Assembly (NCBI RefSeq): GCF_000346465.2
Contig: NC_034010.1
Span: forward strand, 15,167,248 to 15,231,247
Reading direction: 5' to 3'
DNA length: 64,000 nucleotides
Source of the DNA: Prunus persica
Taxonomy: Eukaryota; Streptophyta; Magnoliopsida; Rosales; Rosaceae
In this document: positions 35,023 to 47,100 of the stretch, piece by piece
Position numbering within the stretch: position 1 is the stretch's first letter
Layout: every line of letters starts with the position of its first letter
The notes under the pieces: model-generated
Databases searched by the model: none
The model's input: the letters and a program-made list of their open reading frames with translations, nothing else
What the model was told of the DNA's origin: nothing
Made by a program: the position numbers and the translations under genes

Positions 35023-37040
35023 AAAGAATACTTAGATTAATGAATGATGCCCTGGAATTTTGGTATTTCCTTTCGGCATAAAAGGGCAAGCAACTTGAAT
35101 TTTCTCATGGAATCTGAAGAAAAATTATATGGTGGAAGATGGAAGATGCTGAAAAGGAGCCACATTTGTAGTTATGGCATGTTCAATTATGTATGGCTTG
35201 AAGTCAATGGGGCCTCTTCATTGGTTTTTGAGGTCATTATAGTTCTTGCTCTTTCTCATGAGTTGTATTCGTCCATGTAAAGAAAAGCCAAAGACCAAAA
35301 TATAAATTAATAAATAAAATTAAAAATATATGAAAAATCCAAGCCAATCAACTGCTATCTAACACAATGAGGTTGACCGTTGACAATGGATGATGATATT
35401 GGAAGGCTTATCTTTGGTTGTTGTTGCCCTAGTTGATTGAACAACATGCCAAAAGTCGTCTCCACAGGATAGGATCTGTTGACCAAAAGCGTCGCAAATA
35501 GCCACTAATTGTAAGGAGCGGAGCCACTTTTAGACCAGAGGTGGCTCTGGCCCCTTCAATGTTTTCTAAGTTTTCACCAATTAAGGTGGCTCCGCCCAAA
35601 AGAGGAGCCACTTTTACTAAAACCGATCAACGCAATGTATTGTAAAATATTAGAAGAATTTTGCATATTTGAAGTTAATGGCCACCCTAATAAATTCATT
35701 TGGAGTAATAATGTGAAGTTATATTGGCTATTCTTTGCTGATTTTTATATCTTTCTCTTTTGGGTTTTAGTAAATACTGATTTCTTTAGTATAAAAATTA
35801 AGATAAATAGCTATACTTGGATAGATTTAGTTGGAAAATCTTAATTTTTATCATAACTAACCAAATAGGTTAAAAAAAATTGATAAAAAAAATAATTAAA
35901 ATGGCTACAGAGCTTAACGTATTTCAAAATAAGTTTAATACATGTTAATTTTTCTTCTGCAATCTATATTTTTTTTCTTCTTGTTCTAGATGTTTGGTGT
36001 GGACTGAGAATAAGGATAAGGAAGCTAATAAGTAGTTTCTTGGTGGGTCTAGTGCTCTTTTATATATGGATTTTGAACCATACCTACATTCCATGAATCC
36101 ATGATTATGGTATGTTAGATTTCATAGAGACCTATCAACCCCCATTATTACCGGTACTGATATTGTTCCTAATTTAGCTATCTGCAAAGCCAAGTAGGTG
36201 TGGAGTTTTACCGGAACCCGATTTGGAACTTTACATTCTTAAACACCATAAGCCATCATCCAAACATCAAAAAATACAGTTTTTGAACAGAAAAAAAAAC
36301 ACGTACGCTTCAAGACTTTGAAGAAATTCAGGTAACACTAGATAAAACGTTTTGTGCAAGACCCGAATTTAATACAATAGTAGAGACGCTATTGATATAA
36401 TTAGGTTTACCCTAATCAATATGTGAAAAATAATAATAATAATTTGAAGTGCAATTCAAGACGTTATAGTTGTGCAACTCTTATCTCACACTTCTCACAA
36501 TTTTATACCCAAAAATAATTAACATAAAAAGTTAGGTGGATATGAACATGAAAAAGTTCAAAGAAAAAGAAACTCATCTTTCCCCCAGCGGACCCAAGAG
36601 ATCATAAATGTTATACGTGTTTTAGTTGAGAAAGCATGCCTCATCCCATTAGGACCACCACCACCATTGTAGGTCAAATGGGGCCTCTCTTCTCTTTCAT
36701 GGCTAAACCGAAGGCGACGTTGGAAGCTAATGCCTGAAATTCCATGTCGCAAAGTCATGGTCTTTTGGTACACGCATTTGCTTTTGCACCGTAGCAAAGA
36801 GGCTACTCGATTGAGGCCAGCTGAAATAGCCCACAAAGAGAAGGACGACACATAGATATTGTCTCTCATTTGTCGATAATAAAAAATATTTGAAATATTT
36901 GCTATGATTTCCATCCAATAAAAGAGGACTATTTCCACTATTTATATCTTCTGCACCTTTCATTTTCGTTCTAGTGGTTTCTGACAGGTCTAAATTTCTG
37001 TCTAATTTATTAACGAAATAAACATGTGTTTCTTAACTAT
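35023..37040. other. Intergenic, no gene recognised
   Basis: A small set of direct and inverted ggagccactttta/ggtggctc strings lies at about 35515-35620. A 126-codon minus-strand frame (36558-36938) has no recognisable motif and unremarkable codon choice; I do not call it a gene. Confidence 0.45.
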
Positions 37041-37500
37041 TCTTTTTTTCATCAATTGGGAGAAAGGACATTTAATTTAAAATATCTTCTAATATTAAGA
37101 AAATGGATATATGTATTTTTTATTTTTTATTTTATTTTTTATTTATCAAACGAAGAGAGTTTTATTCGAGATGAATTGAAAGATTTATATCTAGCTAAAA
37201 TATCAAAAATCAACTCAGGCCACGTTTGGTTCCAGACGTGATTACCTCCTACTCTAGACAAAAAAACCGCAACCTCATATGTTGCCTTATTATATTGACG
37301 GGGGAGTAGCTATAAAAACGACATGTTGTAGCTTACTAGCAAGCATCTTGACGTCAAAAACAACATATTGTAGTTTACTAGCAAGCATCTTGATGTCAAA
37401 AACAATAACTTTCACCATAATTTCTACGTGACGCTCACCTCTGAACATCTAGATCATTTGCACCGAGTCAAATTCAACTGCCACACACAATATTCGACAC
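37041..37500 (-). pseudogene. RNase H domain retroelement remnant
   Basis: The minus-strand translation shows an RNase H-like core, AVEFDSVQMI then RGERHVEIMVKVIVFDIKML, and further on a PRQYNKATYEVAVFLSR segment (normally PRxCNxxAHxxA in this family), ending WNQTWPELIFDILARYKSF. In-frame stops break it. A T-rich tract at about 37045-37051 marks the tail. RNase H domains of this type end many plant L1-class LINEs and some host-like genes. No reverse transcriptase remains. Confidence 0.7.
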
Positions 37501-39079
37501 TTAAGGCAAGCAAACAAAGTTTTCGATACGAAAAGACAAGAGAAAGTTCATAAAAGGTTGCAAGAAAATTGGTAGATATATATTCATCATTTTCAATCGC
37601 CATTGTACTTTTCGTTCCTATGTGTACATATCCGAAATTTCCAACTCATAGCCAAATACGATGAGAAATTTCGCAGTTTCCAAACCCTACAAAGCTCGAA
37701 AAGCCAAAATGGATAATAATATAATAATAACAATAATATGATGGCGGCAAAGAATGTTTTGTTCTTGAAAGAATCCAGTTCACCACAAAGAATTTTAGGC
37801 CACAAAATAATAGCAAAATATTTAAATAAAAATGCAAACACAATGTGTTTTTCTTATAGTCAACTCCTGTCAGTCAACTGCACCCCAAGTACGCCTTCCT
37901 ATCCAATTCATTTTATTCTAGATATTGCTAACGGGGGGAAGAAAACAACTTTGTTATGACCAACCTTTTTAAATTTTATAATTTTATAAAACAAATAAAA
38001 GTTAAATATTGAAAGAGGGCTTGAGAGTTTTTTTTTTAATTTTTTTAATTTTTTTAATTTTTATTTTATTATACAAATCAAGCTAATGTTTACTTAATAC
38101 AAAATCTGTAATTATATTATTGCTGTGTTCACCAATTTAATATTTCTTCATATACTTATAAAAATTTATGCAACTTGCAAGTGATGTTAAAAACAGTTGT
38201 TCGCGCACGCGAGTAATTTTCAAACAATGATGTTTATCCATAAAGCTTTACTTGTTTAGGCCATACAATTGGAGAGAGATATTATAGGTGTCTTGTAGCC
38301 AAACTGTCATGAGGAGTCACTCTCAACTCTCCACCACCACAAATGAAAAGTTAGCGACCAAGGTGAGTTTCAGCCCATTCCATTACCCATTATAGTGACT
38401 TCTTCCAAATTCTCATCCCATGGCAGATATTGCATATAGCTCGACCTTTTTTTGGTGATTTTCTATCAAATGCATTGAGTTATCATGCATGGGTTTCCTT
38501 AGCTACTAAGGGAAAAATGATTGGCTATATTCTCAAAAATATAAAAAATCTCATTTTTATCTCATCAATCCCAGAAAAACTTGTATGAATCGAGTTATCA
38601 TAATGGATGGGCTAACAAGTTAATTAGTAGGAGCATCTAAGTACAAATGTTTATCCTTTTTAGAGGAGGGGGAGGATAAAGACTACCTATCTTTTTGAAA
38701 TGAAAAGCCAAGAACTTATTTGGAAAGGTGTATTGATCATCTTTCTAAGTACATTTTGTATTGATTACCAACTTAATATGTAGTGGATATTTATAAAGGA
38801 GATGCGTTTAATCATCTTCAATCATATATACCCTCTATTTTCAAATTAAATGTTAGCTTAGAAAACTATAAAATTAGATTTGGAACTTCTAATAAAATTT
38901 ATACTCCGATTGTGTCTCTAGTTTTGGTAGTTACAATGACTAGGAATATTGAAAAGATGATCATTAGTAATAAGGAGCTACTAGGAGTTCATTTATCATT
39001 TCTTTGATTTAGGAGTCCCAGAGATTTTCATATTTTAGAAGATGAATATAGAACATAGTTGGAGTTGAGCTTTTTCAAC
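37501..39079. other. Intergenic, no gene seen
   Basis: AT-rich with T-rich tracts at about 38028-38075. Short frames (for example 38783-39007) show no motif I know. Upstream of the LINE 3' end this may include older LINE sequence. Confidence 0.4.
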
Positions 39080-39395
39080 TCATCTCTAAATTTTAGCTTA
39101 AAAAACTGATATAGAGAGGTGTTGGTTAGGTGATGGACCTCCCTGGCTCCTAGATGGAGTTAGGGAGGATTGGTCTCGTTTTGTCTAACTTTGTTATAGG
39201 GGTGTTGATTCTTTTGTTTAGTCATTAGCATGGGTGGTGCTCTTTCCTATTCTTGAGTTTTATCCCTTGTGTTTTTCCCAAAGAAGGTTTTAATGAGGCC
39301 ACCGTTAACATGCTCGTTTTTACCATGTATTGTTTTCTTTGGATTGAATGCAATACAATTTTCTCCCTATAAAAAAGGAAAAAAAAAAAAGTCCA
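39080..39395 (+). mobile_element. L1-type LINE 3' end
   Basis: Ends in an A-rich tail (about 39373-39390) preceded by ttggattgaatgcaatac. About 39235-39345 shares ggtggtgctctttcct, gaaggttttaatgaggcc, cgttaacatgctcg and ttaccatgta strings with the antisense LINE at 10.2-10.5 kb. Only the 3' UTR is recognisable. Confidence 0.7.
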
Positions 39396-39610
39396 TTAAA
39401 TATGCTCTTAATACATGCGTCTCCAAATACCAAAAATTATGGCGACGATCTAACATATCCCCTTGTTTTTAATTCAAGGGAGATTTCAATCTGTTCTCTA
39501 CGTCATCTAAAGCTAAAACTCATCAACATAATGAAAACAAGAATGTTTAACCAACTATTATTCTCTCCACACCCACTCGAAAAAATGTTTAACAATCCAA
39601 TATTATTCTC

Positions 39611-39646
39611 CCCACACCCACACCCACACCCACACCCACACCCACG
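39611..39646. repeat. (CCCACA)n hexamer repeat
   Basis: About six tandem cccaca units. It differs from the plant telomere repeat CCCTAAA, so it is a simple microsatellite. The flanking tattattctc string occurs on both sides of a short spacer, suggesting slippage. Confidence 0.85.
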
Positions 39647-39805
39647 CCAGACCCTAGACTTATTGATTCAGCTTTCCAAGTCAATAGCTCTTTAACGCAA
39701 GGTCCCGCCCGAAAGCTGTTGCGTTGCATGACAGTCACGATTAGAGAAAAAACTGTTGTCCATTTCCACATGCCGTGTTACAGAAGCCCCTACAATCCAC
39801 ACCAT

Positions 39806-40718
39806 ACTTCCAAGGTGAGAGAAAAACATATAAAATGGTCACAAAAGTGACTTTTTTTATATAAAAAAATTCTTTATTTTTTTAATTTTTAATTTTTAAT
39901 TTTTCTATAGACTTTATTCAGGAACCAGTGCTCTCAGGTTTGGAAATATTATCAAATGGAAAATGCTAGGAAGATGATATTTATAAATCACGGTGATTAG
40001 TTTATAAGGTTGAATAGTCAATTCTTCTCTGAATCTAGAGGGTTGTTATCATACTAATAACTAGTTCTTTTTTTTATCAATTGAGAGAAAGGACATTCGA
40101 ATTTAAAATATCTTCTAATATTAAGAAAATAGATCGAAGAGAGTTTTATTCAAGATGAATTGAAAGGTTTACATCTAACCAAAATATCAAAAATCCACTC
40201 AGGCCACACTTGGTCCTAGACGCGGTTACCTCCTACTCTAGACAAAAAGACCGCAACCTCATGCGTTGCCTTATTACATTGACGGGAGTAGCTATAAAAA
40301 CGACATGTTGTAGCTTACTAGCAAGCATCTTGACATAAAAAACGACCTATTGTAGCTTACTAGCAAGCATCTTGATGTCAAAAACAATAACTTCCATAGT
40401 AACTTCTACGTGACGCTCACCTCTGAGCATTTGGATCATTTGCACCGAGTCATGATCACTTCCACACACACTCTACTTCCAAGGTGAGAGAAAAACAAAT
40501 AAAATGGTCACAAAAGTGACTTCTTTAAAATAAAATAAAAAATTTTATTTTTTTAATTTTTAATTTTTTTTTCCTATAGACTTTATCTATTTTTTATTCA
40601 GGGACCGGTGCTCCCAACTTTGCAAATATTATCAGATGAAAAATGCTAGAAAGATCATATTTATAAATCACGGTAATCAATTTATAAGGTTGAATAGTTA
40701 ATTCTTCTCTGAATCTAG
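39806..40718. repeat. 235-bp direct repeats around an RNase H remnant
   Basis: Copies at about 39806-40038 and 40475-40718 share acttccaaggtgagagaaa, aaaatggtcacaaaagtgac, tatagactttat, atttataaatcacggt and gaatagt-aattcttctctg in the same order. Between them lies the RNase H remnant at about 40068-40474. The arrangement suggests duplication of a segment followed by or caused by the retroelement insertion. LTR identity is not supported, since no TG...CA ends or primer-binding site stand out. Confidence 0.7.
40068..40474 (-). pseudogene. RNase H domain retroelement remnant, second copy
   Basis: Strongly similar to 37041-37500 throughout (tcaattg-gagaaaggacatt, gttttattcaagatgaattgaaag, cttactagcaagcatcttga, gtgacgctcacctctga). 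The poly-A tail end is the T run near 40068-40077. The minus-strand frame is broken by stops. An internal gtagcttactagcaagcatcttga unit occurs twice, as in the other copy. Confidence 0.7.
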
Positions 40719-41206
40719 TCTAAAATTTTTTATTTCTTTTTTATTATTGAATTTTAATCGGTGTCTTAGGGCAGGATCTAAAAACTCTCCAACTTGTTAC
40801 GAATATCTAAAATGTGATCTCTCTAACATCAACCTTATCGTATATATGCGAACATTTTCCTTGTTTCACCTTCCCTTCTTGTGTATATCAAATTCAATGC
40901 CAAACCTTCCAATCGACAAAGTAGTTCCTTGAGAACAAAACAAAAACGACAAAGTTCTTGACCCACCTTGATGAATGACAGCTTTTAAGGCAATAAAATG
41001 TAGGACACGACCACTACTCTGTAATAAAATGTTTATAGAATTCGATTGTTTCTGCACAAATAATTGTGCGCAAACTTTCTTAGGTGAGGCTGCACATGTG
41101 AACAGTCATTTGGATTTGAAATATGCCCGTCTCTTTTTTTAACCGTTTTCTTTATTTAAAAAGGCTACTTAGAGATAAAATTGTAGAAAATGGTAAAATG
41201 CCTTAA
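40719..41206. other. Intergenic, no gene seen
   Basis: AT-rich spacer between the duplicated segment and the MITE. Short frames on both strands carry no recognisable motif. Confidence 0.45.
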
Positions 41207-41798
41207 GCGCATTTTCATCCCATTTTGCTATGATAAAGGGGAAGAGTAAGTAAGGGCAAACATTATTCATGTAAATAGTGATAATCATAGCAATTCTTTT
41301 TTATACATTCTCACCGATGGCTTCTAAGAGCAACCACTATTTACATGAGATATGAGGAGATGAATTTGTATGGATTTTGATGTGGGAAGTGAAGAACATG
41401 GTTAGGTATTTATAGGGAAAAAAAATTCTGAATTTTTTTGGGCAAACATTATTCATGTGAATAGTGACAATAATAGCAATTTTTTTTTATACATTCTCAC
41501 CGATGGCTTCCAAGGGCAATCACTATTTACATGAGATATGAGAAGATGAATATGTATGGATTTGGGTTTTGATGTGGAAAGTGAAGAACATGGCTAGGTA
41601 CTTATAGGGAAAAAAAATTCTGAATTTTTTTACAATTTAAATTGACCGCTGACGTTAGCATGCCTAAGCAGCAACCTAGGCAAATCTTGCCTTCGAGCTT
41701 GCCTAAGTTGACGGGCCCACTTCTTGCCATGACAACTTTTCCTTTGTTGGGGTTGTTTTTCGAGCCTAAACTCCCTTTTACTAGGGGTGGAAGTGCTC
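41207..41798. mobile_element. MITE of the 24145 family with internal duplication
   Basis: 592 bp flanked by TAA on both sides (41204-41206, 41799-41801). The right tip ggaagtgctc matches the family; the left tip gcgcattttcatcc is diverged. It shares actatttacatgagatatgag, gaacatgg-taggta-ttatag and the ctgacgt-agc-tgcc central region with 24145-24829. Its left arm is present twice, at about 41252-41440 and 41444-41636, as a tandem direct duplication, while the right arm has shrunk to a short end. Confidence 0.82.
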
Positions 41799-42695
41799 TA
41801 AAACGAAAACAAAAACAACGAGTTTTTTTTTTTTTTTTTTTCTAGCAATGACTAACGTGGCATCTTCAATCACTGCCACACGCAACACTCTCATGGCACG
41901 TCAGCTCAGAATAGGATTAAAATATTAACAAAAACAAGAATGTGGGTATAAATTTGATGATTTAGAATTTCTACTCCATGTCTAAAGCGGTTTGTGACCA
42001 TCCCACCTAGGGTTTCTTAACAATTCAAAACTATCAGAATCCTCCTAGATAGATAGATTGTAATATTAGGATATATTTTTAAAACAATGAGGACAGATAA
42101 TTACAATAGGTTATATTATTAAACAATCATGATACAATATAGTTGACAGGTGATTATGTGTGGTCAACAAAGGACTTCGATCGGATCAAATCAAAGCTTC
42201 CACCGGGCCAGGCAGGAGGATTGGGAGAGCAGATAACCTCAACTTAGGGAAGAAAGCTTGTCCGACCCATGCCGTCATCATGAAGAGTGGAGGTATCTCG
42301 ATCGCCGGGGGATCAACCATGACGTACATGACAAACTTGACAAGGATCGAGAATGCATTTAATATTAGATCCAGTCATATGTGAGTGTTTGTATCCAAAT
42401 TTTCTTTTTCTTTTTTTTGGTCAATTTATGGACAAAGTACGTGATTTAGAAGATTTCAAGGCAATCACTGTTTTGCATGCCAAATGGAGAAAAATTTAAG
42501 AGAATTCTGGAGATATTATAAGATACAATTTTGATTAAATTTGCTTGGGATGCAAAGTACATTGTACATTTTTGGGAAGGAATTAAACTTCATGTACAAT
42601 CCCAAATCATTACATATGTATGAATACATATATATGTACACATACATATAAGCTCTTTTTTCATGAAGGACAAAAAAAAAAAAAACTTATATTTA
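41799..42695. other. Intergenic with an unrecognised GC-richer island
   Basis: The stretch 42160-42385 is GC-richer than its surroundings and open in one plus frame (74 codons, beginning at an ATG). The product (charged, Gly/Ser/Thr-rich second half) matches nothing I recognise. It may be a fragment of an unidentified repeat or gene. Confidence 0.35.
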
Positions 42696-43610
42696 TCTAT
42701 ATATATATAAAGCAAAAGGCAGAGAATGGTAAAACATTCAAAATGTCAAAAAATGTCCTTAGTTAATTCAAACATTAAGAATTGAAATTATTAATTTCTA
42801 TATCTATATATATAAAGCAAAAAGCAGAGAATGATGAAACATTTAAAATACCAGAAAATGCCCTTGGTTAATGCAAACATTAAGAATTCAAATTATTAAT
42901 TAAATGAGGATAATATGGTAAATTCACACCTTTTCATATTTAAAAAAATTAAAAGAAAAAGAAAAAGCAGATAATGGATCCTATTTTTATGGAACACAAC
43001 TACCCATTATCTTTTTTAATTCTAAAATAAATTTACTTATTTTTTTTTAAAAACCTCTCGCAAGCGCGGAAGCGCGTGCAGAGAGGCTAATATATATAAA
43101 GCAAAAGGCACAGAATGGTGAAACATTCAAAATGCCAAAAAATGCCATTGGTTTATTCAAACATTAAGAATTGAAATTATTAATTAAATGAGGATAATCT
43201 GGTAAATTCACATTTTTTTAATTAAAACAAATCAGATAATAAGTCCTACTTTTATAGAACATAACTACCCATGTTATCTTTTCTTAATTCTAAAAATAAA
43301 ATAAAAAATAAAAGAGAAAACCAATTGGCACATGCGAGAGCATGTGCCAAGGGACTAGTATATATGAAGAAAAATGTAGAGAATGATGGAATATTCAAAA
43401 TACCAGAAAATTCCCTTAGTTAATCCAAACATTAAGAATTGAAATTATTAATTAAATGAGGATAATATGGTAAATTCACACTTTTTTATATTAAAAAAAT
43501 TAAGATTAAAAGAAAAATCAGATACTGAATCTTATTTTTATGAAACACAACTACCCATTATCTTTTTTAATTCTAAAATAAAATTTTAATTTTTTTAAAA
43601 AGGAGTGCTT
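42696..43610 (+). mobile_element. Head-to-tail cluster of short Helitrons
   Basis: Four copies of one non-autonomous family. Copy A about 42696-42802 (5' part only), B 42803-43090, C 43091-43358, D 43359 to about 43610 (no 3' hairpin). Each starts near tatatata-aagcaaaaggcagagaatg and shares cattaagaatt-aaattattaatt, aaatgaggataat-tggtaaattcaca and aacacaactaccca. B ends with a GC-rich hairpin (43054-43086) then CTAA; C ends with a perfect 11-bp hairpin (43325-43335 with 43340-43350), four bases, then CTAG followed by T. A hairpin plus CTRR end is diagnostic of Helitrons. A and B start after TC; C and D lack a clear TC. Confidence 0.85.
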
Positions 43611-44149
43611 ATAAAAGACAAAAATAACTGATTTCAAATTTTTATATACTATTCCCCATGATCTATGTTTCTGGCTCCGCCTTGGTGTGTAAAATATAAT
43701 ATTATTCGAACTTTTTCTCTCTGTTTTTGGTTTACTATTGGTTTGTTTATGAAAGGGTCAAACTTGTTTTGGTATAAACGAAGTGCTCTAAGTCTAACGA
43801 AACCAATTTCAAACTGCCCTCGAGCTTTATGCGCATATTCAAATGAAGGCCTGCGCGCAATCAATAAAAGCATTATCCACTAAGCATATGGGTTCATCTT
43901 TGTTCTCTACATCATTCATCCATATTCCATTTGTCCTTATCAATGTTTCTTTTTTATCAAATTTGTGGCTTTTCCAACATCATTTGCAAGGAGATTTATG
44001 GATATAAGTTAAAACTTTTAATTTATGTAGTTAAAGTATATGTAAGATTTTGGTATTTTATTCTCGTCCTATAATTTAAAAAGTAGGATCTTTAGACGAA
44101 AGAACAAAAAATAAAGCCAATTAGAAAATGGTCATAACAAACTAACTTT
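43611..44149. other. Intergenic, no gene seen
   Basis: Unremarkable AT-rich spacer; short overlapping frames on both strands at 43650-43880 lack motifs. Confidence 0.45.
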
Positions 44150-44330
44150 TGGTCTAGTGGTATTTGCTTTAACTTAATTGAGAGTCTCGGGTTCGATTCA
44201 CATAGATAGCGAGGACGATATATATTTGTGACAAATATAACCTCATAATAGTGTGTAGCTTTGTTGTGACTGTATGGACCCGTTGTAAAATTAGTTTTTA
44301 TAAATACCCTAGTATGAGGTTCTAGAAGCC
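44150..44330 (+). mobile_element. tRNA-derived SINE candidate
   Basis: The head ttggtctagtggtatttgct resembles an RNA polymerase III A box region and tctcgggttcgattc (about 44186-44200) matches a B box, at a spacing similar to a tRNA. There is no acceptor-stem pairing, so it is not a tRNA gene. The 3' boundary and target duplication are unresolved. Confidence 0.5.
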
Positions 44331-46983
44331 AAATTGTTATCAAATTTCATGTCCAAAGAGAAGATAGTTGTAACTGCCGATTAGCATTGTAGCAAGTCTT
44401 CTATGTAAAACTGCAAATTGGATTAAATTATAACGTCTTTGGAGGTGCTGAAGTATACAATTTGATTTGAACTAGGGTTGACAAAGTCAAGGTCAAGAAA
44501 GCTGAGTCCATCATCAATTCCTTTCCTTATCCCTTTTCTTTTTCTTTTTCCAAATCCCCACTTGGTTTCGCTTTCCATTGGGTAAACAAAAACAGCCCTC
44601 AAATTTTGAATATATGCCTTCCCAAACAAAGCCCTCCCCATAATGTACCTTATTTTCTTAGCCCAGAATAAAAACGAAGGTTCTTCTCTTCATGAATAAA
44701 TAATATAATTTCAAAGGTGACAGTTTTTTTATTTTTATTTTTAATAAGACAAATAAGATGTTCCCATTTAACACCTCCCCACGATGTATTCAACATTGCA
44801 TTGGTAAGTACATCGTATATGGTTAAGAAATTCAATTTGAATTACGTTATGTGGATTCTGGACCAAATATTTTTTCTTTTCTTTATTGCTATATGCTCCT
44901 CAATTGTATCGAATTTATTCTATCTTGGAATGAGGAGGCTCCTAGCTGGATGATCTCCTTCTTTCTGAGGATATTCTTTTTATTTTGATTCATGAATTTC
45001 AGTTTTCATTCTATATGTTTGTATAATAAAAAACCATATGTGTACCAAACAATGTTAATGTTTGTTCAAAATTTTGCAACTAATAATTGAAAATAAAAAA
45101 AATGTAAACGGTCATTTTTGGTTCCTGTAGTTTGCCGATTTTATCATTTTAGTTCCCGTAGTTTCAATTGTGTCAATTTTTAGTCATATAATTTTAAATT
45201 TGAACAATTCAAAGACACGTTACAAATTCTTTCAAAACCCTTTAAAGGTGACTCTTCCCCTGAAAAAACTTACCTGACATATTATTGTACCGAATTTTGT
45301 GCACTTCCAAAACAAAGGAAAAGTGATGTCGACTTTGACTAATATATTGTGAGTCCATGACTATGAAATGGCCCTTCTATCCTTGAAGCTCTAAGCCTTA
45401 CAAGTTAAGAAATCTATTGCTTCATTACTATTAGCTGAATTTCTTACAGAATGCTATGGTAGGGATAAATTTGATGCACGCGAGGTAATCTTAAGTACCA
45501 AATCTATAACGCTAAAAATATAAAAAAATCAAATATGATAATTTCATAAATCTCAGGATCATTTGTGAAAATGACCCTTGTATAAATGAAATGTTACAAT
45601 ATTTTATGGTAATGACAAATTACAGTATTTCAAGACTAGGACTTCATAATGAGGGAGTGTTATTATGGTTGTTGGTAATCAATAGTCGTCCTCAATTACT
45701 CTCCTTCCATTCCTTTTCCCTCTGATTCTTTGTTTTGTTTTTTTATTTATTTAAATTTGTTAATATTTTGTTTTGTGATGTAAAAGTTGTCGCCGTGAAA
45801 CGTTGTTGCCACCATGATATAGTGGTATTTTTTTTTGGCCTGCACATGCAATGATTTGTCTCCAGTTGTAGATTCGTAGCTACGAAGCGTGGATGATGGC
45901 GGGTTGCGTCGGGTTCGAGTTTAGATGGTGTAACATTATGAGTGTAGCCGATATGGCGATATGGCTCTTTTCGGGTTGCCCGAGAAGGTGTGCACAGTGG
46001 TCTTGTTTCTTAGTTTGTTTTAATCTAATAATTTCTATGAACTCTTTAGGAGTTTGATGTGGTTTGTTTTTTGTATAGGATATTTTATTTCCTTTTGGCT
46101 TTGGTTACAGATCTGTTGTTTTTACCGTCGTGTGAAAAATCTTTATTGAATGTTTGAGTACATGTGCTTCCGATTACTGATTCGGGGATTTTAATTATTT
46201 TTTGGGTTGTGCGGATTCTCTCCAAATCAATTCAACCTGTTGTTGCGTTTGGTCACTAGAGAAGTTGTAACCATACTTAGCACCTTAATTGCTTTGTACT
46301 TATTTTTGTTTATCTTATCAATAAAATACTATCGCTATTTCATCAAAAAATAATTGCAATTAAGATCCAATCAAGGTTTTCCTCAAATTAATTTGACAAA
46401 ACGCTAACTTGGAGGATGGACTTCAATCTTTTTGTGCTACCCCACAACACAACATATCCACCTGTAAATATTGAATACATTTATACAAAAAAAGAAGAAG
46501 AATTATACTATTTGAAAAAATATTGTTTTTTTTCCCTTCTTTTTATTTTTATTTTTTGTGCAGGAGAAGATGAGAACCGAAATTGTACTCTTTAGATTGT
46601 GCCAGGATAAATTTATTAAAGTATTCTTCCTTTAATGAGCTATGAAAAAGTGAAAAATTCGTAAAGAATTCACTAGTGTAGTGGTTTGAAGTAATTATTC
46701 CTTTAATAAAAGTCCTGAATTCGAACACTCGTGATATTTTATGACATTTTGATTGTATGTATACATGTGAAAGATCTTTTTATTATAATTTAGACTATCA
46801 CTTGTACTGAAAAAATAAAAACATTTAAAGGTAAAAAAACAAAAGAATGAGTAAAGTGAGATATCATAGGAGCACTCTGGTTCTCTTATAAGGCTTGATC
46901 GGCGGACCACTCTATATAGATATAGTCATATACATTTTCCATATACTCATATTTTTTCCTTAAATTTCTTCGTAAGCTTTCTC
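44331..46983. other. Intergenic, retroelement debris
   Basis: About 45838-46345 is G/T-rich, stop-dense and ends taatctt-atcaataaaata, like LINE 3' ends here (tentative). A second tRNA-like piece (tagtgtagtggttt ... ctgaattcgaacac, about 46670-46725) may be another SINE. No gene is seen. Confidence 0.4.
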
Positions 46984-46990
46984 TATAAAA
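46984..46990 (+). promoter_or_regulatory. TATA box of GINT1-like gene
   Basis: tataaaa, about 117 bp before the upstream ORF and about 200 bp before the main start codon, followed by a pyrimidine-rich leader. Confidence 0.6.
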
Positions 46991-47100
46991 ACACAACTCA
47001 AACATCTCTCGCTCCGTCACCTTTTTTCTCTTTTTCCCAAACCTATACGGCAAAAATCCGAAAAAAAGAAGCGCTTAATTATCAAATCAATTAAACAAAA

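Noticed and set aside
36558..36938. 126-codon minus-strand frame as a gene
   Set aside because: No motif, no promoter or splice evidence, and low-information composition; long random frames of this size are expected in 64 kb.
39611..39646. Interstitial telomere repeat
   Set aside because: The unit is cccaca, not the plant telomere heptamer CCCTAAA.
44150..44215. Possible tRNA gene (A-box and B-box-like strings)
   Set aside because: No 7-bp acceptor stem or anticodon loop can be folded; a SINE head fits better.
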